Assembly: GCA_020634165.1 (NCBI GenBank)
Contig: JACKCF010000003.1
Location: 124,001-188,000, forward strand
DNA from: Anaerolineaceae bacterium
Lineage (GTDB): Bacteria; Chloroflexota; Anaerolineae; Aggregatilineales; Phototrophicaceae
Direction of reading: 5' to 3'
DNA length: 64,000 nt
Shown here: one piece after another, positions 1 to 8,831 of the stretch
How the letters are laid out: each line of letters starts with the position of its first letter
Position numbering within the stretch: position 1 is the first letter of the stretch
Made by a program: the position numbers and the translations under genes
The notes under the pieces: generated by a model
What the model was told of the DNA's origin: nothing
Database searches by the model: none
Seen by the model: only the letters and a program-made list of their open reading frames with translations

Positions 1-126
1 CGCTTCGTCAACTGGCTGGCAGGCCTAAGAGGAAAATCCGCATAAATTTTTTACAAGATTTGCTTGCCCTCGATAACGGCGTAGGTTACAACAAAGAGAT
101 GCAAAACAGGCTCGGAAGTGACGGCC

Positions 127-504
127 ATGACCATACGGATCGGTTGGGGCGATGCGGAAAAATCGTATATCTATGTGCAGTTCATCGGCTACTGGTCGCT
201 GGAAGAGTATGATGCTGTTTGCCAGAAGTGGCGCGAACTGATCCAGGAAGTGGCACATCCCCTGAGCGTGATCGCTAATTTCGCCGATAGCCAGGGTACC
301 CCACGCGATGCCTCAAAACATGTGGCGGATTCGCTTGAACAATTTGTCGAAAAAGGCGATATGATCGTCATTCTGGGCATCAGCGCGGTGCTGGATGCCT
401 ACAACAATCTCTCTTTGCACATCCCCCCAGAAACAGCCGTGCGTATCAAGGCACTGCCTACGATCCAGGCAGCCCTGGACTATCTGAAGACCGCCAAAAA
501 ATAG
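127..504 (+). CDS. Hypothetical protein, possibly STAS/SpoIIAA-like
   Basis: A 125-residue soluble protein with no signal peptide or membrane segment. The ATG at 127 is preferred over the GTG at 118 because a GGAAG ribosome-binding sequence sits 8 bases upstream of it. The alternating hydrophobic stretches, an early YIYVQFIGYW strand and a later MIVILGISAVLDAY segment followed by a C-terminal helix, look like the alpha/beta arrangement of small STAS or SpoIIAA-like proteins, but no diagnostic phosphorylation site can be named. It runs convergently with the gene at 519-956, with only 14 bases between them. I do not recognise a specific family; the fold guess is inference. Confidence 0.6.
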   Translation: MTIRIGWGDAEKSYIYVQFIGYWSLEEYDAVCQKWRELIQEVAHPLSVIANFADSQGTPRDASKHVADSLEQFVEKGDMIVILGISAVLDAYNNLSLHIPPETAVRIKALPTIQAALDYLKTAKK

Positions 505-518
505 CCTACTGGAGCCAG

Positions 519-956
519 TTAGTCGTGCTGGGTTGAAGCAATCTGGCGTTGATTTTCCAGATAGGTCACCAGACGCTCGATGTCTTTTTGGGCGATATTT
601 TCATCAAAGCGGAATTTGGGCGGCGGCGTCTTCATGGCGCTGAGGTCATGATAGAGGTCATCCAGCTTGCCCGTTCCCATCAGCAGACACAGGCGATGTC
701 CACTTTTTACGATCAGTTCAATACAAGAGTAGCGATCACGGGTGGCCATATTCACCTGGCGAATGAAATGGCTGGGCAGGGTCGCGGGTTGATAGCGCTT
801 TTTGTGAGGCGTTAGCACCAGGCGATAGTTGGTTACGATGGCACTAAGCGGCATAACCGACGGCATCCAACTGCCTTCTGAGGAGCGCTCCAGAACGACG
901 ACCGTATAATGCCCAAGCGGACGTTCACCATTGATGAGGTTATGGTCTTCTGACAC
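519..956 (-). CDS. Hypothetical protein with GRAM/PH-like central region
   Basis: A 145-residue cytosolic protein. It starts at a GTG (956) because no in-frame ATG lies near, and AGGAAAA precedes it. The middle part (about residues 40-105) alternates strands with the pattern VTNYRLVLTP, then IRQV, then CIELIVKSGHRLCLLMG, and is followed by a helix. This is the layout of a GRAM or bacterial PH-like domain. The C-terminal 40 residues look helical and charged. No enzyme motif is visible. It is divergent from the zinc-ribbon gene at 1303 across a 346-base intergenic region. The function is unknown and the GRAM resemblance is from pattern only. Confidence 0.6.
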   Translation of the reverse strand: MSEDHNLINGERPLGHYTVVVLERSSEGSWMPSVMPLSAIVTNYRLVLTPHKKRYQPATLPSHFIRQVNMATRDRYSCIELIVKSGHRLCLLMGTGKLDDLYHDLSAMKTPPPKFRFDENIAQKDIERLVTYLENQRQIASTQHD

Positions 957-1302
957 GATGTATTTTTCCTATCCTGCGCTGACCCTAGTTCGCAGCACAC
1001 GAATTTGCATTTCTGGCTGATTGACGAGCGGTGTGAGTTAATACTGCTTCATATTGTAAGCGATGAATATGCCATAAAGCCATAAAGGCCTGCAAAAATT
1101 CCCCTTATTTACGACAACATGTGCCTAAAAGCATGAAACAATTCAGTAAGTTGGCACTCTTATGACCTCTTATGACAATCATAATGTTTGTTTTCTGTTA
1201 TAAATCGACGCTGATTTCCCTACGTTAGGGTGCAAATCCTGACGGAATATAGCACTTCTGTTATAATACCAGGCAGCGTAAACGAGCATAGGAGGTACAA
1301 CC
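957..1302. other. Divergent intergenic region with a promoter at its right end
   Basis: About 345 bases of AT-richer sequence between a minus-strand and a plus-strand gene. The right end holds the sigma70-like promoter described at 1239-1267. I see no other gene, no RNA hairpin with a T-run and no obvious operator in the remainder. Confidence 0.5.
1239..1267 (+). promoter_or_regulatory. Sigma70-type promoter for the zinc-ribbon gene
   Basis: A -35 hexamer CTGACG at 1239-1244 (4 of 6 to consensus) is followed by 17 bases and a perfect -10 TATAAT at 1262-1267. It lies 35 bases upstream of the TTG start at 1303. Confidence 0.6.
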
Positions 1303-1539
1303 TTGCCAGAAATGCAACCCTTACGCCCTTGCCCACACTGTGAGCAGGAACTCCCGGAAGCGGCTTTTCACTCGGATGATGCGATGTTCTGCAAACGTTG
1401 TACGCGCGAAGTCCAGGAGATTATCCGCAAAAAGTATGGCGTCATCGAAGCTGCCCTTTTCCGCGCCAAGCTCCGCAAATCAGCCCGCATCATGAAAAAA
1501 CGAGGCATACCCGCCATCATCGCCGCCGCGGGCGATTGA
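1303..1539 (+). CDS. Small zinc-ribbon protein
   Basis: A 78-residue basic protein. The N-terminus carries CPHC and, about 18 residues later, CKRC: two CxxC knuckles of a zinc ribbon. The rest is a lysine/arginine-rich helical tail that could contact nucleic acid. The start is a TTG placed 6 bases after an excellent GGAGGT; an ATG three codons downstream (1312) is the alternative. It has its own promoter (1239-1267) and an intrinsic terminator (1621-1643), so it is a monocistronic unit. The specific function is unknown. Nucleic-acid or protein binding is inferred from the zinc knuckles and basic tail. Confidence 0.72.
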   Translation: MPEMQPLRPCPHCEQELPEAAFHSDDAMFCKRCTREVQEIIRKKYGVIEAALFRAKLRKSARIMKKRGIPAIIAAAGD

Positions 1540-1620
1540 CCACCTACTTATTAAAGAGATATTCCACGCATTCACGCTGATATTTTTCGCCGTGTGATCG
1601 TCGTGTTTTGAAAAATTAAG

Positions 1621-1643
1621 CCTCACTCATCGTGAGGTTTTTT
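1621..1643 (+). terminator. Intrinsic terminator after the zinc-ribbon gene
   Basis: A 6-bp stem CCTCAC/GTGAGG with a 5-base loop is followed directly by six T residues. Confidence 0.75.
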
Positions 1644-1737
1644 CAGTTTGGCTGGCTGGCACCCAAGCGACTCAGGAACAAATCGGCAACTGCGGACGTC
1701 TACACCATGTCATCAACAAGGCAGAAGGAAGCCGATT

Positions 1738-2244
1738 ATGTACAGAGAGAAGCGTGTGTTGATTTTACTGGCCCTGCTCACGCTGGCGGTTGTCACCTCA
1801 GGCTGCGGCATTATCGACTGGTTAGCCCCAACAGAAGAGCCGATCATCGCTGACCAGCCCGGCATGATTATCTTCGATGCCGAAGAAGATAGCGACATGC
1901 TCAGGGCGTACTATTGGTTGTTTCCTGAAGGCACTGAGTTCTGGACACCGAGCCGTGACGATATTCTAGCATTAGGCGAAAATGCCACCCGTTTCCTGCA
2001 AACAGATGACGTGACGCAATTCCATCCTGACCTATGGGCGCGCTATGACGATTACTGGCGGCAGTATGTCGGATTCGTACGCGATGGCCAGCGATTGATC
2101 TATGCCAATTATTTTTGCCGAGCGGAAGCAGGCTGGCTGGACAGGCTGCTTGAAGTTGCAGATGGCGGCGACTGCTATTTTCAGTTGACATATGATGTTG
2201 ATAGCCAGCGTTTTGTGAACTGGTATGTCAACGGTGAGGCCTAG
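1738..2244 (+). CDS. Putative lipoprotein, unknown function
   Basis: A 168-residue protein starting at the ATG at 1738, preceded by AGAAGGAAG. The open frame extends further upstream, but that part is not protein-like. Residues 1-20 form a signal peptide (basic MYREKR, then a leucine/valine/alanine-rich core) ending in TSGC, an acceptable although not ideal lipobox, so it is probably lipid-anchored on the outer face of the membrane. The mature part is acidic and aromatic (YYWLF, YDDYWRQYVGF) and contains a pair of cysteines late in the chain (YFCRA and GGDCYF) that could form a disulfide. The end DSQRFVNWYVNGEA looks like a strand ending. No named family is recognised. Confidence 0.7.
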   Translation: MYREKRVLILLALLTLAVVTSGCGIIDWLAPTEEPIIADQPGMIIFDAEEDSDMLRAYYWLFPEGTEFWTPSRDDILALGENATRFLQTDDVTQFHPDLWARYDDYWRQYVGFVRDGQRLIYANYFCRAEAGWLDRLLEVADGGDCYFQLTYDVDSQRFVNWYVNGEA

Positions 2245-2345
2245 ACAGGGTGTGACATTCATAATGCGCGGACCATAGCAGGCTTTACTGCCCCAAATGC
2301 CCTTTTTCTGTGACAATGGAACCGAGTCATGTCATAGGGGGCATC

Positions 2346-3323
2346 ATGGCGAAATCCAATGGGCGGCGTAAACGGCGCGATATTTTTGATGAGCGTATGT
2401 TGATTGTGCCGTTTGGCATCATGTTCGGAATTTGGATCGTGGCGGCAGTCGCCTGCTCACAGCAAGCCGACCGCCTGCTGGTGGCATTCCTCATCTATAT
2501 CGGCCTATTCATTGGCGCTGGCATCGGCACCTATATCGCGCTTGACCAGAATCGGCGCGAATTAGGACGTCGCCTCATCATGTTGATGATGGGCGGCCTG
2601 CTACTGGTGGTGGCTCTTTTCAGCGATCATGGCAACATGCAAATTGAGGGCTTATTCTGGGCGTTCCTGGCAGGCATCGGACCCTATATTTTGCTGCACT
2701 ATGCCCTGGCGAAGATCGTCGGCCCGCTGATTTTTGGCCGTATCTGGTGTGGATGGGCCTGCTGGTTCGGCATGATTTTTAATTTGCTGCCGCATCAGCA
2801 CAGCCGCTTTCGGCTGCCCGCACCCTGGGGATGGCTGCGCTACCTGCATTTCATCGCCAGTTTTGTGCTGGTAGCGATCCTCTGGTTGGCCTTTAATTAC
2901 AATGGCGCACTTGGTCGCAATGGCCTGATCTGGTTCGTAAGTGGGCTGCTGCTGTATTACGTGGTGGGCATCGGGCTGGCACTCATCATGCGCGACAATC
3001 GGGCGTTCTGTAAATACCTGTGCCCAATTTCTGTTCCCATGAAAGTGACCTCACGTTTCGCTCTTGTTAAAGTCGCCGGAAACCAAGAAGCCGACTGTGC
3101 CAACTGCAACGTCTGCGTCGAAATGTGCCCGATGAACATCGACATTCCTAAGTACATCAAAAATGGCGAGCGGGTGCTATCTACGGAGTGTACGCTGTGC
3201 CTGACGTGCATCAATCTGTGCCCCGATGATGACCTGTGGCTGTCGTTTGGGTTTGACATAGGCGGCAAGGAACATATCGACTATGTGCCGCCGCGCAGCC
3301 GACAAGCTGCCAAACCATCCTAA
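2346..3323 (+). CDS. NapH/CcoG-like membrane 4Fe-4S protein
   Basis: A 325-residue polytopic iron-sulfur protein. The ATG at 2346 is chosen because AGGGGG precedes it; a GTG at 2310 and an ATG at 2316 are upstream alternatives. About six hydrophobic segments cover residues 17-230. The loop GRIWCGWACWFG and the later FCKYLCPIS are the conserved cysteine signatures of the NapH/YccM/CcoG type of membrane ferredoxin. The C-terminal 90 residues carry two ferredoxin clusters, CANCNVCVEMCP and CTLCLTCINLCP. Proteins of this type pass electrons between the quinone pool or membrane and a soluble or periplasmic partner. No partner reductase is adjacent, so the specific role is unknown. Confidence 0.8.
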   Translation: MAKSNGRRKRRDIFDERMLIVPFGIMFGIWIVAAVACSQQADRLLVAFLIYIGLFIGAGIGTYIALDQNRRELGRRLIMLMMGGLLLVVALFSDHGNMQIEGLFWAFLAGIGPYILLHYALAKIVGPLIFGRIWCGWACWFGMIFNLLPHQHSRFRLPAPWGWLRYLHFIASFVLVAILWLAFNYNGALGRNGLIWFVSGLLLYYVVGIGLALIMRDNRAFCKYLCPISVPMKVTSRFALVKVAGNQEADCANCNVCVEMCPMNIDIPKYIKNGERVLSTECTLCLTCINLCPDDDLWLSFGFDIGGKEHIDYVPPRSRQAAKPS

Positions 3324-3395
3324 CGAGCATCAACCTGGGATGGTGCGCTGCCCAAGTTACTATTCCCATGCTATAAACAGGATTTTTGCCTGTAG

Positions 3396-3423
3396 AATAG
3401 CCTTTCCCAAGCGAAAGGTTATT
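3396..3423 (+). promoter_or_regulatory. Hairpin enclosing the ribosome-binding site of the nucleotidyltransferase gene
   Basis: AATAGCCTTTC at 3396-3406 can pair with GAAAGGTTATT at 3413-3423 (11 pairs, one G-U, loop of 6). The 3' arm contains the GAAAGG that serves as ribosome-binding site for the ATG at 3426, so the fold would hide it. Whether it is regulatory is unproven. Confidence 0.35.
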
Positions 3424-3425
3424 CA

Positions 3426-4205
3426 ATGCAGGCAGCCGACTATCAGGCATTTACTGACAAACTAACAGAAAAACTACAGGCTAACCCGCGCGTGCTGGGA
3501 TTGGTGCTGGTGGGTTCGACGGCCAACCAGAGCCACCCGCCTGATGAGTGGTCTGACCATGATTTTTTCGTCGTGACGGAACATGGTGTGCAGGACACAT
3601 TCCGCACAAATTTCGACTGGCTGCCCGACCATGAAAACATCGTGCTGACCGTCCGTGAGACGGAACATGGCCTGAAAATACTGTATGCCAGTGGGCATTT
3701 ACTGGAATGCGCGATCTTCGACCTGGAAGAGATCAAGCTGGCCAAGGTCAATGACTATTCAGTGGCATTTGATCACGGTGGCGTTCGGGAGCAGGTTGAG
3801 CAGATCGCTGTACCCAATACGGCACCTGCACTTTCGCCAGTGACTATTCAGCGTGATTTGGGCATGGTCCCGTGTTTGCTGCTAGTCGGTGCCGGACGTG
3901 TAAAACGCGGCGAAATTATCAGTGGGCAAGTGTTCATCAGGAACCATGCCCTCAGCCATCTGCTGACGCTATTGGCGCATCATCTCCCTGCCAAAGATAA
4001 AACCAGCCTGGACAATTTGGACCCGTTCCGGCGCTTTGAGCAGGTTTTCCCGGAAGTGGGCCAGGAGATCAATGCCGCCTTATCGCGCGAGCCACTCGCG
4101 GCTGCACTGGGTCTGCTGGATGTCTATGAAGCTCATTTGAGCGAGGTTGAGGGCTATCCGGCAGAGGCTGTCAAAGCTGTGCGCGAAGTTCTTGCAAGCT
4201 ACTAG
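3426..4205 (+). CDS. Nucleotidyltransferase-fold protein
   Basis: A 259-residue soluble protein. Residues 25-50 contain the nucleotidyltransferase signature: a G-S pair in LVGSTANQS followed by the metal-binding acidic pair in WSDHDFFVV (D-x-D). Downstream are helices and a C-terminal region resembling the four-helix part of aminoglycoside-nucleotidyltransferase-like or KNTase-type proteins. The family transfers a nucleotidyl group to a small molecule or protein, but the substrate cannot be read here; a drug-modifying role is only one possibility. The start at 3426 has GAAAGG 7 bases upstream, buried in a hairpin. Confidence 0.75.
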   Translation: MQAADYQAFTDKLTEKLQANPRVLGLVLVGSTANQSHPPDEWSDHDFFVVTEHGVQDTFRTNFDWLPDHENIVLTVRETEHGLKILYASGHLLECAIFDLEEIKLAKVNDYSVAFDHGGVREQVEQIAVPNTAPALSPVTIQRDLGMVPCLLLVGAGRVKRGEIISGQVFIRNHALSHLLTLLAHHLPAKDKTSLDNLDPFRRFEQVFPEVGQEINAALSREPLAAALGLLDVYEAHLSEVEGYPAEAVKAVREVLASY

Positions 4206-4225
4206 CAATTGAGATATTAGCAAGC

Positions 4226-5734
4226 TTACTCAGACTTCCATTTAGGAAATTCAGCAGAGCCAGTAAGTATGTGAACTGGTATTGCTTTTGTATCATCTGC
4301 TTCCATATCATCCAGAATTGACTGCAACTCAGTTGCGTTCACTCTAGGTAACATAGTAATGTTCCAATTACCTTCACCAAGCGGAATATCTGTACCCAAT
4401 ATTTCTATAGAACTCTCAGATCCAATAGTTGAATATGATACAGCTTGACCTGTTTCAATAGCCTTTAGTGCAGTCGTTATAGTATGTTTAGTTAATTCTG
4501 GAGTAGCCTCAGTATTTGACATCTGAAGACTACCAGTAGAAACAATGGAGTGTATTTCGTTAATTCGACGTGCTGTGTCACTATCCAAGACTAACTCCGG
4601 CAAGACCAACCTCACCCCAGTTTTGTTCTGAATAAGACATAGTTTTTCAACTAAGTTTATAAACTCCTCGTCAATACCATTCTGTAATTTATCAATGGGT
4701 GACTGCAGCATCAAAGGTTTTTGAGCGGTAAGGGGCATAAGATAGAGTTTCGAGCTTGGTGTATGAAATATTTGAGAGAACCGTAAAGCATCTAGTGTAT
4801 CTTGGACATTCAGGCCAGGACCAACTAATGTTAAGCTTATTGCAAGTTCCCGTGTTTTCCAGTTCAACATGATTTCAATGTGGATGGGTATTTCTTGGTG
4901 ACGATTTGAGACAATCCCTTGTTCAGGGCCGTTCCAAATTACCTTTAAGTCTATATATGGTAGACTTGCGCTTTTTCCTTCTGGTGAAATGATATCCATA
5001 CGAGTTGGTATAGATATGTCAGACTCACGAGATTCTATAAACCATGGGTGGTCTTTTGAGAATACAGCTTCTCCATACAGTTGCTGATGCCAATCGGAAA
5101 CAGACACATCAGCGATAAATTCTGGTGGAATAGTGATTTGACCTCCTCTAGCACGAAAATCTTCGAACTGTGAAAAAAAATCCTTCCCTTGTGGTGAATT
5201 AGGAATGTTTAAGTTTAGATCGATATCTAGGGATTTCTTATGTGCTATTGCTGAATAGACTTGGTCCGCGATACTACGCCGCAAATTCCTCGCCTCATCG
5301 ACATTATCTAGCATACTAGATAATTTTAACCTGACTTGCACAGTTTTTTTGTTTGTCCATTGCGGATTAACTTGATTTAGTCGATCAATAATATTCGTTA
5401 TCGTATCCCATATTCCAGATCGTCTGCCTATATCCCATACGATGAACACAATTGGCAATACAGCATTCTGCCAATGAATTAGGTCGCTAGTATCAATAGG
5501 ATAACTAATATACGGTTCTGTCTTCAGTTTATACGTTTCAAAACTATTGGTACCCTTCAGCTGGACAAAGAAACTCAAGCCACTCCATCGACCAGAGTCA
5601 TAGATTCCAACAATAATATCTTCACCCACATCTCGTTTGATGGGATTCGGTATCCAGCCCAACTGAAAAAAGACTTCATCCAATTGAGCACGACTAATAT
5701 CTTCAATTTGCTGTTGGGAGGTGTATCGCTGCAT
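4226..5734 (-). CDS. DUF4365-domain protein, probably horizontally acquired
   Basis: A 502-residue cytosolic protein. Residues 1-150 match the DUF4365 pattern: an N-terminal helix ending in FFQLGW, then DVGEDIIVGIYD and FFVQLKGT. The spaced acidic residues plus Q-x-K resemble a PD-(D/E)XK nuclease core. The remaining 350 residues are beta-rich and unrecognised (an NWKTRELAISLTLVGPG segment and a LVLPELVLDSDTARRINEI segment). Base composition is clearly more AT-rich than both neighbours and the codons favour A/T thirds. No ribosome-binding site is obvious before the ATG at 5734. DUF4365 proteins are often found in defence-type or accessory contexts, but here the gene stands alone. Nuclease activity and origin by transfer are inferences. 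Confidence 0.7.
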   Translation of the reverse strand: MQRYTSQQQIEDISRAQLDEVFFQLGWIPNPIKRDVGEDIIVGIYDSGRWSGLSFFVQLKGTNSFETYKLKTEPYISYPIDTSDLIHWQNAVLPIVFIVWDIGRRSGIWDTITNIIDRLNQVNPQWTNKKTVQVRLKLSSMLDNVDEARNLRRSIADQVYSAIAHKKSLDIDLNLNIPNSPQGKDFFSQFEDFRARGGQITIPPEFIADVSVSDWHQQLYGEAVFSKDHPWFIESRESDISIPTRMDIISPEGKSASLPYIDLKVIWNGPEQGIVSNRHQEIPIHIEIMLNWKTRELAISLTLVGPGLNVQDTLDALRFSQIFHTPSSKLYLMPLTAQKPLMLQSPIDKLQNGIDEEFINLVEKLCLIQNKTGVRLVLPELVLDSDTARRINEIHSIVSTGSLQMSNTEATPELTKHTITTALKAIETGQAVSYSTIGSESSIEILGTDIPLGEGNWNITMLPRVNATELQSILDDMEADDTKAIPVHILTGSAEFPKWKSE

Positions 5735-5869
5735 ACTTTAGGCCACGAGTCTGTTGGAAACATATGATCTACGTTCCAGTGTATCATTAAACTCGCTTTC
5801 ATACGTGTTCTTGTGAGTGATAGTCATAATGAGCAATGTTTCGCAAAGTCCAACTACGTCAAAAAGAGT

Positions 5870-7249
5870 CTAGCGGCACACATCGAAAGCATGGAGGTCA
5901 ATCAGCCATAGGCCACCATTGCGGCCATTGGCTGCTAATGCCAGCATGTTGTTTTCAGGAGAGAGGAAGGTCCAGGCGCGTTCGTCATCTTGCAGAGAAA
6001 TTGGCAGTGGGGTGAGCGTGTGCAATTCAGATTCCTCACGGTAGAAGCATTGCAGGCTCGGCTGCTCATCAATATCGCGCACGATGTAGATATAGCGGGT
6101 ATTGTCGTCTTTGCGGAAGTATGCCGGAGCCGGATAGTTATTGCCAGGGATGTTCTCAGCCTCAAACATGAATTCGACTACGCCGCTGACCACTGATCGG
6201 AAGTAGTAGCCCGTTACATCTTCACCCTCGGCATTGGGATAGGTGCCCGTGATGATGACACGGCGGCCATCATCCGTCAGGCCAGGGACCGTCTGCGAGG
6301 GGTCCTGATTTTGTAATGGGCCGCTGATCATCGCGCCATTGGCCTGGGCCGTCAGATAGCGCACCGGTTCCCCGAATGCACCAAAATAATAGGCGACGAA
6401 ATTGGCCAGCGGTGACCAGACAAAACCCTGTAAGCTGTACTGGTACAGATTCGTATTGACCACGCGCTTGAAGGAGCCATCACGCTCGGATGTAATCAGG
6501 TTGTGCAAATCGGTCTGGTAGATGATGCGCGGCGTCTGCGTTGGGAAGGTCAGGAACGAGGTGAAATAAAGCTGTGGGTCTTGTTCGCGGCTTTGCGTCA
6601 CCTGGGTGATGCCCGTCTGCTGGAGGAAGGCATTGGTGATAAAGGCTTCATTCGGGCTGGCATCGAGCGCCTCGGTTTCGCCGGACGCCAGATCATAATG
6701 GAACCAATCATATTCAGTGAAAACATCACCATCGCAGCCGACGCCATAGCGCAGGCTGGTCTCGCTCTCCCATTCAACCAGCACAACCTCACGGTCACTG
6801 ACCTGGGTGACACCCTCTGTGTCGATGTCTAGCAGGCTGTCGTCGTCGATTTCATCGGCTTCGATGAAAAATTCGTACTCGTCCGGCTCACCCTCTGCGA
6901 ACAGATCGACGCTGGCTTCAAAATAGCGGGACGCGCCGGGGGCAATTGCAACATCGGTCAGGGCAACACCACACTGGTTGGTCAGGTAGCCAAAGGCTTC
7001 ACCAATGACTTCGCCATCTTCGTCCAAAACATCTGCGAACAAGGTAAGACTGCCGTAAGCGACATCGCCTGAGTTCTCGATCATGCCCGTTAGCAGGGTT
7101 GTTTCCAGGCCAAAGGCATCGACCCGTTCCAGGAGTTGTGTTTCGGTAACAGTCAGATCATCATCTTGCGCGAAAAGCCCAAGTGGGTTGGCAGCGCAAG
7201 CTGTGATGAACAGCAGGAAAAATAGTATGGCAATGGGCCGTTTTGGCAT
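5870..7249 (-). CDS. Secreted lipoprotein with FxLYD-like domain and beta-propeller-like region
   Basis: A 459-residue protein. The ATG at 7249 is chosen because it begins a clear signal peptide (MPKRPIAILFFLLF) ending in the lipobox ITAC; the frame is open upstream but not protein-like. After the lipid anchor comes a domain of about 110 residues (VTETQLLERVDAFG, then LLTGMIENSGDVAYGSLTLFADVLDEDG) with the FxLYD pattern seen in extracellular bacterial proteins. A long repetitive strand-rich region follows, with repeats such as TDDGRRVIITGTYPNAEG and YFRKDDNTRYIYIVRDID that look like TolB/WD40-type propeller blades. It is likely surface-exposed, with binding function unknown. It is divergent from the MFS gene at 7445. 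Confidence 0.72.
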   Translation of the reverse strand: MPKRPIAILFFLLFITACAANPLGLFAQDDDLTVTETQLLERVDAFGLETTLLTGMIENSGDVAYGSLTLFADVLDEDGEVIGEAFGYLTNQCGVALTDVAIAPGASRYFEASVDLFAEGEPDEYEFFIEADEIDDDSLLDIDTEGVTQVSDREVVLVEWESETSLRYGVGCDGDVFTEYDWFHYDLASGETEALDASPNEAFITNAFLQQTGITQVTQSREQDPQLYFTSFLTFPTQTPRIIYQTDLHNLITSERDGSFKRVVNTNLYQYSLQGFVWSPLANFVAYYFGAFGEPVRYLTAQANGAMISGPLQNQDPSQTVPGLTDDGRRVIITGTYPNAEGEDVTGYYFRSVVSGVVEFMFEAENIPGNNYPAPAYFRKDDNTRYIYIVRDIDEQPSLQCFYREESELHTLTPLPISLQDDERAWTFLSPENNMLALAANGRNGGLWLIDLHAFDVCR

Positions 7250-7444
7250 GAGGCTCGTCCGAGGAATTGGTCTACAGGTCATAGCGTCCGTTGTCTGAGG
7301 CAGTATACAATGGAGATTCAGGCTTGCCCACATGGATCAGCGTGGCGGTGGTGAATCGCCATGTGGCCATCTGGCAGGCCACCTTCGTTTATTGTGGCAT
7401 CATCGCTAAAGGACTCGCCATTGACGACAATCGCCGCGGCACCT

Positions 7445-8623
7445 ATGAATCGTAAGCACCCTCCGATTACACTGATTATTCGCTTCACACTGCTGCTCAT
7501 CAGCACGATGGGAGCGATGATCGGTGGCTTGATTACGCCCGTCCTACCTGCCATGCAGCGGGCCTTCGCCACAGAAGACCCAGACGGCCTGCTGGTCAAG
7601 CTGGTGCTGACGATTCCGGCGCTGTTCATCGTTATCGGCTCGCCCATCGCCGGAGCCATCATTGATCGCTATGGGCGCAAGCCGCTGCTGCTGGTCGCAA
7701 CCCTGATTTATGCTATTTCGGGCGTCTATGGCTACTTCGCTCCAGACCTGACTACGCTGCTCATCAGCCGCGCCATTCTCGGTCTGGCTGTCGGCGGCGT
7801 GATGACCACTGTCACCACCCTCATTGCCGACTATTTTGAAGGTCCTGCCCGCAGCCAATTTCTTGGTTTGCAAGCCTCATTCATTGGCTTCGGCGGTGTG
7901 ATCTTCCTGTTCAGCAGCGGATACCTGGCCAATATCACCTGGCGCGTCCCTTTTATCATCTATGCAAGCACGTTTATCCTGGTTCCAATGATTATCTGGA
8001 TTTTATTCGAGCCAGATCGCACACCGGACCCAGAAGCTATCAATCATCCAGACGAGCCACAAACCCTACCTATCAAACTCATCACTTTCATCTATTCGCT
8101 GGTCTTGTTTGTGCAAATCACATTCAACCTGATAGGTGTGCAGTTGCCGTTCCATCTGGAAACGCTGTATGGAGAATCTAGCAGTGATAATGCGCTTGCC
8201 ATGGCCAGCATGACGATGGCTTTTGCGGTCGCATCCTATGTTTTTGGCCTCCTTGCGCGCTATTTCAAAAACTTACCGATTATCATTGCTGGCTTGTTCT
8301 TCATCGGTGTCGGCTATGTTATCATCAGCCAGAGTGTTAGCTGGCCGCCTTTGCTGATCGGCCTGATAATGGGTGGCTTCGGCAATGGTCTGATTATGCC
8401 GAATGTGACTGTGTGGCTGGCCAATGAAACCCCGGCAAGCATGCGTGGGCGCGTCCTGGGTGGCAATACGCTGGCCCTTTTCCTGGGACAATTCATCTCG
8501 CCAGTGATCGCCCAGCCGTTTATCGCCAGCATCGGCATTCCGGGGATTATTGCCATTGCGGGCGTCCTGGCCCTGATCCTTGGCAGCATCTTCTTAATAG
8601 TCGGTCGGTTGCGACGGGCATAA
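7445..8623 (+). CDS. Major facilitator superfamily transporter
   Basis: A 392-residue protein with about 12 hydrophobic segments. The typical MFS loop 2-3 motif appears as GAIIDRYGRKPLLL at about residues 68-81. The equivalent of motif C follows in the region VGGVMTTVTTLIADYFEG and RSQFLGLQASFIGFGG, which is characteristic of drug:proton antiporter-like members. The ATG at 7445 gives a normal family length. The upstream in-frame ATG at 7361 would add 28 polar residues. No good ribosome-binding site precedes either start. Substrate unknown; efflux of a small molecule is the likely role. It is followed by a terminator at 8672. Confidence 0.82.
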   Translation: MNRKHPPITLIIRFTLLLISTMGAMIGGLITPVLPAMQRAFATEDPDGLLVKLVLTIPALFIVIGSPIAGAIIDRYGRKPLLLVATLIYAISGVYGYFAPDLTTLLISRAILGLAVGGVMTTVTTLIADYFEGPARSQFLGLQASFIGFGGVIFLFSSGYLANITWRVPFIIYASTFILVPMIIWILFEPDRTPDPEAINHPDEPQTLPIKLITFIYSLVLFVQITFNLIGVQLPFHLETLYGESSSDNALAMASMTMAFAVASYVFGLLARYFKNLPIIIAGLFFIGVGYVIISQSVSWPPLLIGLIMGGFGNGLIMPNVTVWLANETPASMRGRVLGGNTLALFLGQFISPVIAQPFIASIGIPGIIAIAGVLALILGSIFLIVGRLRRA

Positions 8624-8671
8624 CAGTCTAGAAAAACGTTGTTCATACTGAGACAATCGCATTTATGCTGT

Positions 8672-8702
8672 GATCGCTTATTGAAGAACGAGCGGTCTTT
8701 TT
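8672..8702 (+). terminator. Intrinsic terminator after the MFS gene
   Basis: GATCGCT at 8672-8678 pairs with AGCGGTC at 8691-8697 (one G-U), followed by five T residues. Confidence 0.6.
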
Positions 8703-8831
8703 GCGTGCGGCAGGGTCGCATTCGGTAACTTATACGAACATCGAATATGCAACCCACGTGATACAGGCCGTGTCCTAAGCTATGAATAACCATCTACCCG
8801 CGCATTTTTGGTGCGGTGAGGAGTGACAACC

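Noticed and set aside
1..45. Possible last 14 codons of an upstream gene in frame 1 (ending TAA at 43-45)
   Set aside because: Too short to support; another frame is also open here and no start is available in the window.
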